NCBI RefSeq assembly: GCF_900102855.1 | Contig: NZ_FMWD01000004.1 | Coordinates: 73,036-137,035 of the forward strand | Length of the DNA stretch: 64,000 nucleotides | Source of the DNA: Thiohalomonas denitrificans | Lineage (GTDB): Bacteria > Pseudomonadota > Gammaproteobacteria > Thiohalomonadales > Thiohalomonadaceae | Direction of reading: 5' to 3' | Shown: piece after piece, positions 47,196 through 55,656 of the stretch | Layout of the letters: the number at the start of each line of letters is the position of its first letter | Position numbering within the stretch: the stretch's first letter is position 1 | Notes under the pieces: generated by a model | The model's database searches: none | What the model was told of the DNA's origin: nothing | What the model saw: the letters and a program-made list of their open reading frames with translations, nothing else | Translations under genes and position numbers: made by a program

Positions 47196-47972
47196 ATGTC
47201 AGTAGTACAGCGAGCCTACGCCGTCCTCCGGGACTGCCTCAACAGCACCGACACGCATCCCACCACTCATCGTGAAAAGGCGATATCGGCAGTAGGTGGT
47301 TTTGTTGGTATTCTGATGGTGTTCTGGGTGAGCAGCCGCATCCTGGATCTACACGGTGCCGCACTGATGGTGGCATCCATGGGTGCTTCGGCAGTGCTGT
47401 TATTTGCTGTGCCCCACGGCACCCTTTCGCAGCCCTGGCCGCTGATTGGCGGGAATCTGCTGTCGGCAGCAGTGGGAGTCACCTGCGCCGCCTGGATAGC
47501 AAACCCGCTACTCGCCGGCCCGCTGGCGGTGGCCATCGCCATTGTGGTGATGTACTACCTGCGCTGCATTCATCCCCCGGGCGGGGCAACGGCACTGGTG
47601 GCGGTGGTAGGTGGTCCGCAGGTCCATGCCCTGGGGTATGGTTACCTGCTGGAGCCGGTACTGGTCAATGTCGTCGTCATATTGACAGTCGCTGTGCTGG
47701 TGAATTATCCGTTTGCCTGGCGTCGCTACCCCGCGATCCTGAATCGCGGTCGCCGGTCCCTGCTGCCGCTGCCCGTCTGCTCGGGGGAGAAATGCATGAT
47801 CGCCCATAGTGATCTGGTGTACGCGCTGTCGGAGTTGGACTCGTTCATTGATGTAAGCGAGGAAGATCTCCTGCGTATCTACACATCGGCTATGCGACAC
47901 GCCATCGAGCCCGCCGATATCGCGGTGGGACCGGTGCAAGGCAGCCCCATCGCCGCCTATCAGAAAGGCTGA
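47196..47972 (+). CDS. HPP family integral membrane protein
   Basis: A 258-residue protein with four to five hydrophobic helices and the family motif RCIHPPGGATALVAVVGGP, preceded by ALMVASMGASAVLLFAVPHG. The C-terminal third is soluble (SELDSFIDVSEEDLLRIYTS). HPP proteins in plants and cyanobacteria have been reported as nitrite transporters, which fits a setting close to nirS, but the bacterial family is little studied. The ATG follows the DsrC-like stop codon with no gap, so the two are translationally coupled. Confidence 0.9.
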   Translation: MSVVQRAYAVLRDCLNSTDTHPTTHREKAISAVGGFVGILMVFWVSSRILDLHGAALMVASMGASAVLLFAVPHGTLSQPWPLIGGNLLSAAVGVTCAAWIANPLLAGPLAVAIAIVVMYYLRCIHPPGGATALVAVVGGPQVHALGYGYLLEPVLVNVVVILTVAVLVNYPFAWRRYPAILNRGRRSLLPLPVCSGEKCMIAHSDLVYALSELDSFIDVSEEDLLRIYTSAMRHAIEPADIAVGPVQGSPIAAYQKG

Positions 47973-47993
47973 TTCGGGCGTTGCATCCCAAAC

Positions 47994-48178
47994 AGCGACG
48001 GGCCAAAAGCCCGACCTACATTACCAAATGACCGGACCACCATCTCCTGTAGGTTCAGGCCGTCACCAGTTCCGACGGGCTAAAGCCCGACCTACAGTGC
48101 CGATGACCGGACCGCTGTCTCCTGTAGGTCGGCCTTCAGGCTGTCATCTGTTCCGACGGGCTGAAGCCCGACCTACTG
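47994..48178. repeat. Three imperfect copies of a GACGGGCTAAAGCCCGACCTAC repeat
   Basis: Hairpin units of the form CGACGGGCYRAAGCCCGACC occur near 47996, 48072 and 48153, spaced 76 to 81 bp apart and separated by related TCTCCTGTAGG and CCGGACC segments. A single further copy lies at 53058-53079. The array sits between convergent HPP and metY genes and may act as a bidirectional terminator. Confidence 0.8.
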
Positions 48179-48216
48179 GTGAAGGAGGTGCCCCGGCGAA
48201 GAGCCGGGGCGGTGGT

Positions 48217-49491
48217 CTACCTGGCTCCCGCGAGTGCCTGTTCGATGTCGGCGATAATATCGTCGATGTGCTCAATGCCGATCGAGAGACGCACCATATC
48301 CGCGCTAACACCCGCCTTTGCCAGCTCTTCACCGTTAAGTTGGCGGTGGGTGGTGGTGGCCGGATGGCAGGCCAGGGACTTGGCATCGCCGATATTCACC
48401 AGACGCAGCACCAGGTTCAGCGCATCAATGAATTTGGCACCCGCCTCGCGGCCGCCCTTGATGCCGAACGCGAGGATGCCGGAGCCGAGACCGCCCATGT
48501 ACTTCTGCGCGAGGGCATGTTCCGGATGATCGGCCAGCCCCGGATACTTCACCCATTCCACCTGCGGATGCTGCTGCAGATATTCAGCTACCTGCTGCGC
48601 ATTGTGGCAGTGGCGCTCCATGCGCAGCGAGAGCGTCTCGATGCCCTGCATGAGCTGAAAGGCGTTGAAGGGCGATAGCGCCGCGCCCATGTTTCGAAGC
48701 GGTACCACCCGGCAGCGGCCGATAAAGGCGGCCTCACCCAGCGCCTCGGTATAGACCACCCCATGATAGGAGGGATCCGGCTCATTGAGCATCGGGAATC
48801 GATCGGCGTGTTCAGCCCACGGGAACTTGCCGGAATCCACCACGACTCCGCCCAGGGTGGTGCCATGCCCGCCCATATATTTGGTCAGGGAGTGAATGAC
48901 GATATCGGCACCATCTTCGATGGGCCGCCACAGGGCCGGCGAAGCCACGGTGTTGTCCACTGCCACCGGTACGCCCCTGGCATGGGCCATGGTTGCCAGC
49001 GCCCCGATATCCGTCACGTTCACCGAGGGATTGCCGATGGACTCACAAAACACCAGTTTGGTTCGGTCATCGATCAGGCTGTCAATCTGCTCCAGGTCGT
49101 CGTAGGCGGCGAAGCGCACCTCGATCCCCTGACGCGGAAGGGTATGGGCGAAAAGATTGTAGGTCCCGCCGTAGAGCCGACTGATGGAGACGATATTGTC
49201 ACCCGCCTCCGCCAGCGTCTGGATAGTAGTGGTAATGGCCGCCATCCCCGAGGCCAGCGCCAGAGCGCCAATACCGCCCTCCATTGCCGCCACCCGCTGC
49301 TCCAGCACGGCATTGGTGGGGTTCATCATGCGGGTATAGATATTGCCCGGCACCTTGAGGTCGAATAGATCCGCTCCGTGCTGGGTATCATCAAAGACGT
49401 ACGAGGTGGTCTGATAGATAGGTACCGCCGCCGATTTGGTGGTCGGTTCCGCTTCATAGCCACCATGGATGGCAATCGTCTCAAGTTTCAC
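48217..49491 (-). CDS. metY: O-acetylhomoserine aminocarboxypropyltransferase (sulfhydrylase)
   Basis: A 424-residue PLP enzyme of the Cys/Met metabolism family that makes homocysteine from O-acetylhomoserine and sulfide. Motifs include ETIAIHGGYEAEPTTKSAAV, VPIYQTTSYVFDDTQHGADL, GIGALALASGMAAI, and the PLP-lysine segment VIHSLTKYMGGHGTTLGGVV. The length of about 425 fits MetY rather than the shorter MetB or MetZ. The GTG at 49491 is chosen because GGGGGAGA lies 6 bases upstream. It allows direct sulfide assimilation and is the last gene of the minus-strand group. Confidence 0.94.
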   Translation of the reverse strand: MKLETIAIHGGYEAEPTTKSAAVPIYQTTSYVFDDTQHGADLFDLKVPGNIYTRMMNPTNAVLEQRVAAMEGGIGALALASGMAAITTTIQTLAEAGDNIVSISRLYGGTYNLFAHTLPRQGIEVRFAAYDDLEQIDSLIDDRTKLVFCESIGNPSVNVTDIGALATMAHARGVPVAVDNTVASPALWRPIEDGADIVIHSLTKYMGGHGTTLGGVVVDSGKFPWAEHADRFPMLNEPDPSYHGVVYTEALGEAAFIGRCRVVPLRNMGAALSPFNAFQLMQGIETLSLRMERHCHNAQQVAEYLQQHPQVEWVKYPGLADHPEHALAQKYMGGLGSGILAFGIKGGREAGAKFIDALNLVLRLVNIGDAKSLACHPATTTHRQLNGEELAKAGVSADMVRLSIGIEHIDDIIADIEQALAGAR

Positions 49492-49545
49492 GTCGGTCTC
49501 CCCCAAGTTATTGTTATCAGCGTTGGGACAGTGCCTGCCCTATCG

Positions 49546-50049
49546 TTATTGGTCTTCGCTACCCGGTTTCAGCATCCGTTTACGGCGTTTCACCTTTATG
49601 ATTGGCGCGGGCCTGGACTTGGGTTTGGGCTCTTCCGGAATCGGTGCTGGCGGATAGGTTTCTTCCCACGTCCGTTTTTTCGGAGGGGGCGCCACATTGG
49701 GACGCAGCTTGGGGCCGTTGCCGATGAGCCGGGCAATGGCAGAGGGGCCCGTGTCTTCCTCTTCGGCGGGCAAGGCGTCAGCCCAGGCCTTTTCAGCTCC
49801 GGAAAGGTAGCGGGAAATATCACGCGCAGCGGTTTCCGGGGGGAGTCGGACGATATTACGGACCTGGCCTTGGGCCATTTCGGCCGAAAACCCGTCGATA
49901 TGGCTAACGATGTTTTTGGACCGGTCGACGTGCCAGCCGCTGTCATTCGAGTCGTTCAAGATGGGCTCCGAGTCGATTTTGGACGACTGAAGGTCGAGTG
50001 GAAAGATCAGATTCCCTAATGATATCGCTATAAGGGCCTGTAGCGCCAT
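49546..50049 (-). CDS. Hypothetical protein with hydrophobic N-terminus and Pro/Lys-rich tail
   Basis: A 167-residue protein of no recognised family. The first 18 residues (MALQALIAISLGNLIFPL) could be a signal anchor. The central part carries acidic and basic helices, and the C-terminal 60 residues are rich in proline and basic residues (PPPKKRTWEETYPP, KVKRRKRMLKPG). It lies between the E3 gene and metY on the same strand. The ATG at 50049 is chosen from the hydrophobic start; an in-frame upstream ATG at 50076 also exists. Its role is unknown. Confidence 0.6.
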   Translation of the reverse strand: MALQALIAISLGNLIFPLDLQSSKIDSEPILNDSNDSGWHVDRSKNIVSHIDGFSAEMAQGQVRNIVRLPPETAARDISRYLSGAEKAWADALPAEEEDTGPSAIARLIGNGPKLRPNVAPPPKKRTWEETYPPAPIPEEPKPKSRPAPIIKVKRRKRMLKPGSEDQ

Positions 50050-50137
50050 TGGCTGGAGCACACACGGAGTGCACATTCACCTGCGCCTGCATTTGGGACC
50101 AGCTGTACGGACTCCGGTTCCGACGGAGAAGCCGCAG

Positions 50138-51538
50138 TTACTTGAAGTGGGTTGATCCGCCCAGAGTCAGTTCTGCCGCCTCGCCGAGGGTTTCCGAAAG
50201 GGTGGGGTGGGGATGGATGCAGCGGGCGAGGTCTTCGGCGACAGCTCCCATCTCGATGGCAAGTACTCCCTCGGCGATCAGGGCCTCGGCATCCCGTCCG
50301 ACGATACCAACGCCCAGGACACGGCCGTTTTCGGGATCGCTGATCACCTTGGTCATGCCCTCCCCGGCTCCCATGGACAGGGCACGGCCGGAGGCGTTCC
50401 ACGGAAAGCGGTCGACCCGGACCCGGGTCCCTGCTGATTGGGCTTCTCCCTCGGTGAGGCCGCACCAGGCGATCTGCGGGTCCGTGTAGACCACGGCAGG
50501 AATGGCGCGCGCATCGAAGGCTGCGGGTTGTCCGGCAATGGCCTCGGCGGCGACTTTTCCCTCGTGCATCGCCTTGTGGGCGAGCAGCGCGCCACCGGCC
50601 ACATCGCCAATGGCAAAAATATTGGGCTCGGCCGTCCGCCGCTGCTCATCGGTCTGGATAGCACCACGCCGGTCAGTCTCGACGCCAGTCGCCTCCAGAT
50701 TGAGCCCCTCGATGTTCGGTACCCGGCCAATCGCCACCAGAACACGATCGAACCGTTCGGTGCTCTCGACATCCCCGGAGAGCGTGACCTGGACGGTCTC
50801 GTCACCAATCTCCAGACCCGTCGCCCTGGTATTGTAGTGAATCGCTTCAAATTGCTTTTCGAGCTTACGGACCAGTGGCTTTACGAGATCATCATCGACG
50901 GGAGGCAGCAACCGATCCTGGCTCTGTACCACCGTGACCCGACTGCCCAGAGCGGCGTAGACGGTACCCATTTCCAGACCCACATAGCCGCCCCCCACGG
51001 CCAACAGGCGCTCCGGGATATCCGGCAACGTCAGCGCGGCGGTGGAATCCATAATCCGGCCGCCCGCCTCGACTCCGGGAGGCATCCGGGGCCGGGAGCC
51101 GGTGGCGATGATGGCGTGCCGGAAATCGATGGCTGCAACATCGGAGTGTTCCAGCCGCACCCGCTCAGGGCCTTCAAAATGGGCCCGGCCACGAATGAGT
51201 TGCACGCCACGCTTACGGCAAAGCCCCTCGAGACCCCGGGTCAGCTGGCCGATGACTTTGTCGCGCCAGCGGCCGATACCCTCCAGGTCGATCTGCGGCT
51301 CACCGAACCGCAGCCCCATCGATTCTGCAGCGCGTGAGGCCTCCAGCAGTTCGGCCAGGTAGAGCAGCGTCTTGGAGGGGATACAGCCGCGCAGCAGGCA
51401 AACACCGCCTGGCGGTTCGTCGCTCACCAGGGTGACGTCCAGCCCCAAATCGGCTGCACGAAAGGCCGCCGCATAGCCGCCGGGACCACCGCCGATCACC
51501 AGCAGGTCGGTCTTGACCGGGAGTTCGCCCATTACCAT
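50138..51538 (-). CDS. lpdA: Dihydrolipoyl dehydrogenase, E3 component
   Basis: A 466-residue FAD enzyme that reoxidises dihydrolipoamide with NAD+. It shows VIGGGPGGYAAAFRAADLGL, the redox disulfide GGVCLLRGCIPSKTLLY, AVGGGYVGLEMGTVYAALG, IFAIGDVAGGALLAHKAMHE and the catalytic His-Glu segment CIHPHPTLSETLGEAA. It follows E2 in the order E1alpha-E1beta-E2-E3 and is the dedicated E3 of that complex. A GTG-like alternative start is absent; ATGs at 51538 and 51532 are both possible. Confidence 0.95.
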   Translation of the reverse strand: MVMGELPVKTDLLVIGGGPGGYAAAFRAADLGLDVTLVSDEPPGGVCLLRGCIPSKTLLYLAELLEASRAAESMGLRFGEPQIDLEGIGRWRDKVIGQLTRGLEGLCRKRGVQLIRGRAHFEGPERVRLEHSDVAAIDFRHAIIATGSRPRMPPGVEAGGRIMDSTAALTLPDIPERLLAVGGGYVGLEMGTVYAALGSRVTVVQSQDRLLPPVDDDLVKPLVRKLEKQFEAIHYNTRATGLEIGDETVQVTLSGDVESTERFDRVLVAIGRVPNIEGLNLEATGVETDRRGAIQTDEQRRTAEPNIFAIGDVAGGALLAHKAMHEGKVAAEAIAGQPAAFDARAIPAVVYTDPQIAWCGLTEGEAQSAGTRVRVDRFPWNASGRALSMGAGEGMTKVISDPENGRVLGVGIVGRDAEALIAEGVLAIEMGAVAEDLARCIHPHPTLSETLGEAAELTLGGSTHFK

Positions 51539-51684
51539 ATTTTATTGACGGCCCTCCTGACCGGGTGATTCACCGCAGAGTACGCAGAGAATTGAATTTC
51601 CGGGTAGCCCTCCGGATTCATCCGTGTCCGTATGCAAACGGGCTTTCTGCATCGCTGCACTCCCATTGCGTCTGTTATAGCCCC

Positions 51685-52992
51685 TCAAATCGATAACAGC
51701 AGCGACTCGGGATCGGCCAGCATCTCGGTGATGCTTCGCACAAAGTAGGCGGCGTCGGCGCCGTCGTTGAGACGGTGGTCGAAAGTGAGGCTGAGAGGAA
51801 GCATCAGCCTCGCCTTGAAACGTCCCCGCTCGGGATCCCCCTCGAGCACCGGCCGCCAGTCGGCGCGGGTCATGCCGAGTATGGCCGCCTCCGGCGGGTT
51901 GATCAGCGGCGTAAACCAGGTGCCGCCGATACCACCGGGATTGGTCAGCGAGAAGCTGGCGCCCTGCAACTCATCGAGCTCGATCTTTCCGGCACGGGCC
52001 TTTTCCGCCAGGGCGGTGGTCTCCATGGCCAGTTCGGTCAGGCTTTTGCGATCGACATCCCGCACTACCGGCACCAGCAGCCCCTGTTTCGTGGCGACGG
52101 CCATACCGATGTGGCAGTAGTGCTTCAGGATAATGGTCTCGTTTTCCGCATCCAGAGTGGCATTGAAACGTGGAAACCGGCGCAGAACGGCGGCGGCGGC
52201 TTTCATGACGATAACGGTCATGGTCAGCTTGCCGCCGCGCGCCTTGACCGAATCGGCGTGTTCGCGTCGAAACGACTCGAGTGCGGTGATGTCCGCCAGG
52301 TCCTGATGGGTGACCTGGGGGACAGTGCGGGAGCGCTCCATCTGTCGAGCCGTGGCGCGCCGGATGCCGCGCAGGGGCTGCGTCTCCACGGCTCCCCAGC
52401 GGCTGAAATCGGGTAGCTCGAGCGGGCGCGGTTCCGACGGCTCTTCGGGCTGTGCTTCAGGCATCCCGAGAGCGGGCTCGCGCTCCGCTTTTTGAGCGGC
52501 GCGTTGGACATCCTCATTGGTCACCCGCCCGTGTGGGCCGCCGGGTTCGACCTGTCGCAGATCGACACCGAGCTCCCGGGCCCGCCGACGGGTTGCGGGT
52601 GAAGCGGGTACCGGTGCACCCTCCCGCGCCGGCTGCTCCCGCTCGGGCCGGGACGGCCGCCGCTCCTTCGCCTCTTTCTCGGGCGGCGGTTTCGCCGCTT
52701 TTTCGCCTTCGGCCTTGCCCTTCTCGCCTCCGGCCTCTTCGCCTTTCGCCTCTTCACCCTCGGCCGCATAGGTCAGCAACACGTCGCCAACCCGGACCGT
52801 ATCACCCTCGTTGATCCGGACGTCGGTGATCTCTCCGGTAAAGGGAGAGGGTACATCCTGGACGGCCTTATCGGTCTCCACCGCAAAAAGGGTATCCCCT
52901 TCCTGTATCCGGTCACCGGGAGAGACTTTCAGGTCGAGGATTTCCGCCTCGTGGATCCCCTCGCCGGGATCTTGCATTCGATATTCGGCCAT
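51685..52992 (-). CDS. Dihydrolipoamide acyltransferase, E2 component of a 2-oxoacid dehydrogenase
   Basis: A 435-residue protein: one lipoyl domain (VETDKAVQDVPSP, lysine near 48), a charged linker rich in Glu, Lys and Arg, a peripheral subunit-binding domain (VPASPATRRRARELGVDL and GPHGRVTNEDV, about 125-160), and a catalytic acyltransferase domain (LRGIRRATARQMERS, FNATLDAENETI, GIGGTWFTPLINPPEAAILG, and LTFDHRLNDGADA with the active His). One lipoyl domain and a long linker are typical of branched-chain or pyruvate complexes of this four-gene type. Substrate choice between pyruvate and branched-chain oxoacids is not settled. Confidence 0.94.
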   Translation of the reverse strand: MAEYRMQDPGEGIHEAEILDLKVSPGDRIQEGDTLFAVETDKAVQDVPSPFTGEITDVRINEGDTVRVGDVLLTYAAEGEEAKGEEAGGEKGKAEGEKAAKPPPEKEAKERRPSRPEREQPAREGAPVPASPATRRRARELGVDLRQVEPGGPHGRVTNEDVQRAAQKAEREPALGMPEAQPEEPSEPRPLELPDFSRWGAVETQPLRGIRRATARQMERSRTVPQVTHQDLADITALESFRREHADSVKARGGKLTMTVIVMKAAAAVLRRFPRFNATLDAENETIILKHYCHIGMAVATKQGLLVPVVRDVDRKSLTELAMETTALAEKARAGKIELDELQGASFSLTNPGGIGGTWFTPLINPPEAAILGMTRADWRPVLEGDPERGRFKARLMLPLSLTFDHRLNDGADAAYFVRSITEMLADPESLLLSI

Positions 52993-53057
52993 ATTTTCTC
53001 AACCACCGGGAACACGAAGAATTACGGGTGCGGCCATACAACGACCATGCCGCAATT

Positions 53058-53079
53058 GACGGGCTGGAGCCCGACCTAC
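53058..53079. repeat. Single copy of the GACGGGCT/AGCCCG hairpin repeat
   Basis: The unit GACGGGCTGGAGCCCGACC followed by TAC matches the array at 47994-48178. It overlaps the 3' end of the E1beta gene and supplies its TAG stop codon on the minus strand (53076-53078). Confidence 0.7.
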
Positions 53080-54050
53080 AGTAGCGCCCGATGCGCGGCG
53101 CGCACGATGCGCCCGGCATCAGGCAGGTACGCCTTTTCACGGGCGAAGAACGGCACGATGACGTCGTATCCGGTCACCCGTTCCATCGGCGCCTCCAGGT
53201 ACCAGAAGGCCTTCTCGATCAATCGCGCAAAAATCTCCGCCCCCGCCCCGAAGCTGCGCTGAGCCTCGTGGACCACCACCACCCGTCCGTTTTTACGCAC
53301 GGATGCCGCGATCATTTCATCATCCAGGGGGGAGATCGTGAGCAGATCGATGACCTCCGGCTCGACGCCCTCACCGGCCAGCTGCTCGGCGGCTTCCAGC
53401 GTCGGCCGTAGCATGGAACCATACGCCACTAGCGTGATATCGCCGCCCTCGCGGACGATTCGGGCCTTGCCCAGGGGCAGCGTCTCCTCTTCATCCGGTA
53501 CCTCTTCGCGGAAAGCGCGGTAAACCGCCTTGGGCTCAAAGAACACCACCGGATCCGGGTCGCGGATCGCGCTGACCAGCAGGGCGCGGGCGTTGCGTGG
53601 TCCGGAGGGGATAACCATTTTCAAGCCGGGGGTGTGGGCGTAATAGACCTCCTTGCTCTCCGAGTGGTGTTCGAGAGCACGCACCCCGCCGCCATAGGGC
53701 GCCCGTACCACCATCGGTACGCTCCACCTTCCCCGGGAGCGCCAGCGCATGCGTGCGGCGTGGGACTCGAGCTGGTCGATGCCCATATAGCTGAAACCGG
53801 AAAACTGAATCTCGCAAATCGGTTTCAGTCCCGCCACGGCCATACCGATACCGACCCCGACGATCGCCGACTCCGCCAGCGGCGTGTCCATGACCCGGAC
53901 GTCACCGAAGCGGTCAATCAATCCTTCCGTGATACGAAACACACCGCCGTCACGTCCCACGTCCTCACCCATGACACAGACGCTTTCGTCACGCTCCATC
54001 TCCTGGGCAAGCGCCAGGTTCAGTGCCTTGGCCATGGTCAGCTTAGCCAC
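53076..54050 (-). CDS. 2-oxoacid dehydrogenase E1 component, beta subunit
   Basis: A 324-residue transketolase-fold subunit: AKLTMAKALNLALAQEMERD at the N-terminus, VMGEDVGRDGGVFRITEGL, IVGVGIGMAVAGLKPICEIQ, YGGGVRALEHHSES, and PEVIDLLTISPLDDEMIAAS. It pairs with the alpha subunit to decarboxylate the 2-oxoacid. The GTG at 54050 is chosen because it aligns with the usual N-terminus and AAGGA lies upstream; it overlaps the alpha gene by 8 bp. Its final codons end in a dispersed hairpin repeat that supplies the stop. Confidence 0.94.
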   Translation of the reverse strand: MAKLTMAKALNLALAQEMERDESVCVMGEDVGRDGGVFRITEGLIDRFGDVRVMDTPLAESAIVGVGIGMAVAGLKPICEIQFSGFSYMGIDQLESHAARMRWRSRGRWSVPMVVRAPYGGGVRALEHHSESKEVYYAHTPGLKMVIPSGPRNARALLVSAIRDPDPVVFFEPKAVYRAFREEVPDEEETLPLGKARIVREGGDITLVAYGSMLRPTLEAAEQLAGEGVEPEVIDLLTISPLDDEMIAASVRKNGRVVVVHEAQRSFGAGAEIFARLIEKAFWYLEAPMERVTGYDVIVPFFAREKAYLPDAGRIVRAAHRALL

Positions 54051-55125
54051 CGCCGATTTCCTTCTGAAATGCCGCCCGCTGCGCCTGCAGGTAATCCGGA
54101 GGATCGGCATAGATATGCTCGAACATCACCGATGGGTCGGGGTTCTCCATCTGCACCTGCGCCTCCTGCCAGGCCTGTTCGATCTCTTCTTTGATTTCCT
54201 GTTCGAGGCGTTCCACCTCCTGATCCGAAAGCAGGCCCCGACTCTCGAGGTAACGGCGAAAACGGATGAGCGGCTCTTTCCGCTCCCAGGTCTGCACCTC
54301 CTCTTCGGATCGGTAGCGGCTCGGATCGTCGGCGGTGGTATGCAGGGAGAGGCGGTAGGTAATGCATTCGATAAATGTCGGTCCCTCGCCGGCCCGGGCC
54401 CGCTCAACCGCCTCGACAGTGGCTGCGTAAACAGCCAGCACATCGTTACCGTCCACCTGGATACCCGGGATGCCGTAGGCGATCGCCTTCTGCGCCAGTG
54501 TCCTGGAGTGGGTCTGTTTCTCACGGGGCACCGAAATGGCCCACTGATTGTTCTGGCAAAGAAAAATGGTCGGTGTGCTGAAGACGCCGGAAAAATTGAT
54601 CGCCTCGTGGAAGTCACCCTCGGAGGTGGCGCCGTCACCGAAAAAGACGATCGCGACATCATCCTTGCCTTGGGCTCGGGCGGCATAACCCAGCCCTACG
54701 GCATGGGGCACCTGGGTGGCAACGGGAATCGCAATGGGAAGATCATTGTTGCCCTCCGGCGGGAGGCCTCCTTCATTGAAACCGGCGTTGTAGAGAAGCA
54801 GGCCACTGAGCGGCGTGTCACGCCAGAGGGCCGCGGCGGTCTCCCGGAAAGAGGGCACGAACCAGTCGGTTCTTCGCAGTGGCGCCATCGCCCCAATCTG
54901 CGCCGCCTCCTGCCCTTTGACCGGCGCAAACGTACCGAGCCGGCCCTGGCGCTGAAGCTGCAGGAGGCGCTCGTCAAAACGGCGCGACAGAAGCATCACC
55001 CGGAAAAGCCGGTGCAAGGTATCGTCGTCGAGATCGGGGACCAGCTCTTCATCCGCATTACCCTCCTCATCGAGGATGGACAGGTAAGAGATGGTCTGTT
55101 GGAGGTCGATTTCTGTCCGGGGCAT
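54043..55125 (-). CDS. 2-oxoacid dehydrogenase E1 component, alpha subunit
   Basis: A 360-residue thiamine-diphosphate subunit with the GDGATSEGDFHEAINFSGVF cofactor motif and NNQWAISVPREKQTHSRTLA, YGIPGIQVDGNDVLAVYAAT and ECITYRLSLHTTADDPSRYR with the phosphorylation-loop region of PDH E1alpha. The overall pattern is that of PDH/BCKDH alpha subunits of the alpha2beta2 class, as in Firmicutes pyruvate dehydrogenase, rather than the single-chain AceE of many gammaproteobacteria. It is the first gene of the complex and overlaps E1beta by 8 bp. Confidence 0.94.
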   Translation of the reverse strand: MPRTEIDLQQTISYLSILDEEGNADEELVPDLDDDTLHRLFRVMLLSRRFDERLLQLQRQGRLGTFAPVKGQEAAQIGAMAPLRRTDWFVPSFRETAAALWRDTPLSGLLLYNAGFNEGGLPPEGNNDLPIAIPVATQVPHAVGLGYAARAQGKDDVAIVFFGDGATSEGDFHEAINFSGVFSTPTIFLCQNNQWAISVPREKQTHSRTLAQKAIAYGIPGIQVDGNDVLAVYAATVEAVERARAGEGPTFIECITYRLSLHTTADDPSRYRSEEEVQTWERKEPLIRFRRYLESRGLLSDQEVERLEQEIKEEIEQAWQEAQVQMENPDPSVMFEHIYADPPDYLQAQRAAFQKEIGGG

Positions 55126-55309
55126 GTCTTTCCATCTTGCGGCAGCCAGTCAAGAAAGTGTGGACGTGAATATCCGGCATATCCATGAAACCCGGCCGGT
55201 ACTGCCGCTTGGCCACAGGGAGTGCGGGAACACGAGGGCAGCCGGCTTTCACCGGCTGTCCCCGTAAGCACCATTCCCCGGTGGTCTATCTATTTGAGGA
55301 TCCAGCCGG

Positions 55310-55543
55310 CTAAGCTTCGACAGCCTCCTTGGTCCTTCCCCAGCGTATCGCTTCGATAGCGATATAGACCGCCGAGAGACCCACCAGCGTATACACCAGC
55401 CGCGAAAGGAAGCTCATCTCACCAAAGATAGCCGCCACCAGGTCGAAGCCGAAGATGCCGATAAGACCCCAGTTGAGGCCACCGACGATCAACAGCACCA
55501 GTGCGACCCAGTCCCAAGTATTGAATTTCGCCATTTTCGCCAT
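55310..55543 (-). CDS. DUF378 family small membrane protein
   Basis: A 77-residue protein with two transmembrane segments (WVALVLLIVGGLNWGLIGIF, LSRLVYTLVGLSAVYIAIEA) and the family hallmark GGLNWGLIG. Function is unknown. AAGGAGGA precedes the ATG. It lies between the E1alpha gene and the divergent DedA-PAP2 gene. Confidence 0.88.
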   Translation of the reverse strand: MAKMAKFNTWDWVALVLLIVGGLNWGLIGIFGFDLVAAIFGEMSFLSRLVYTLVGLSAVYIAIEAIRWGRTKEAVEA

Positions 55544-55656
55544 GAGTGCTCCTCCTTGAGTTTGCCCATGATTCTATTTGCAGACTAGTCACATAAATGG
55601 AACATTGCATGTTGCTGCAACCTGCACGCGGATCGGCTGCAGGGTAGAATTCGGCT

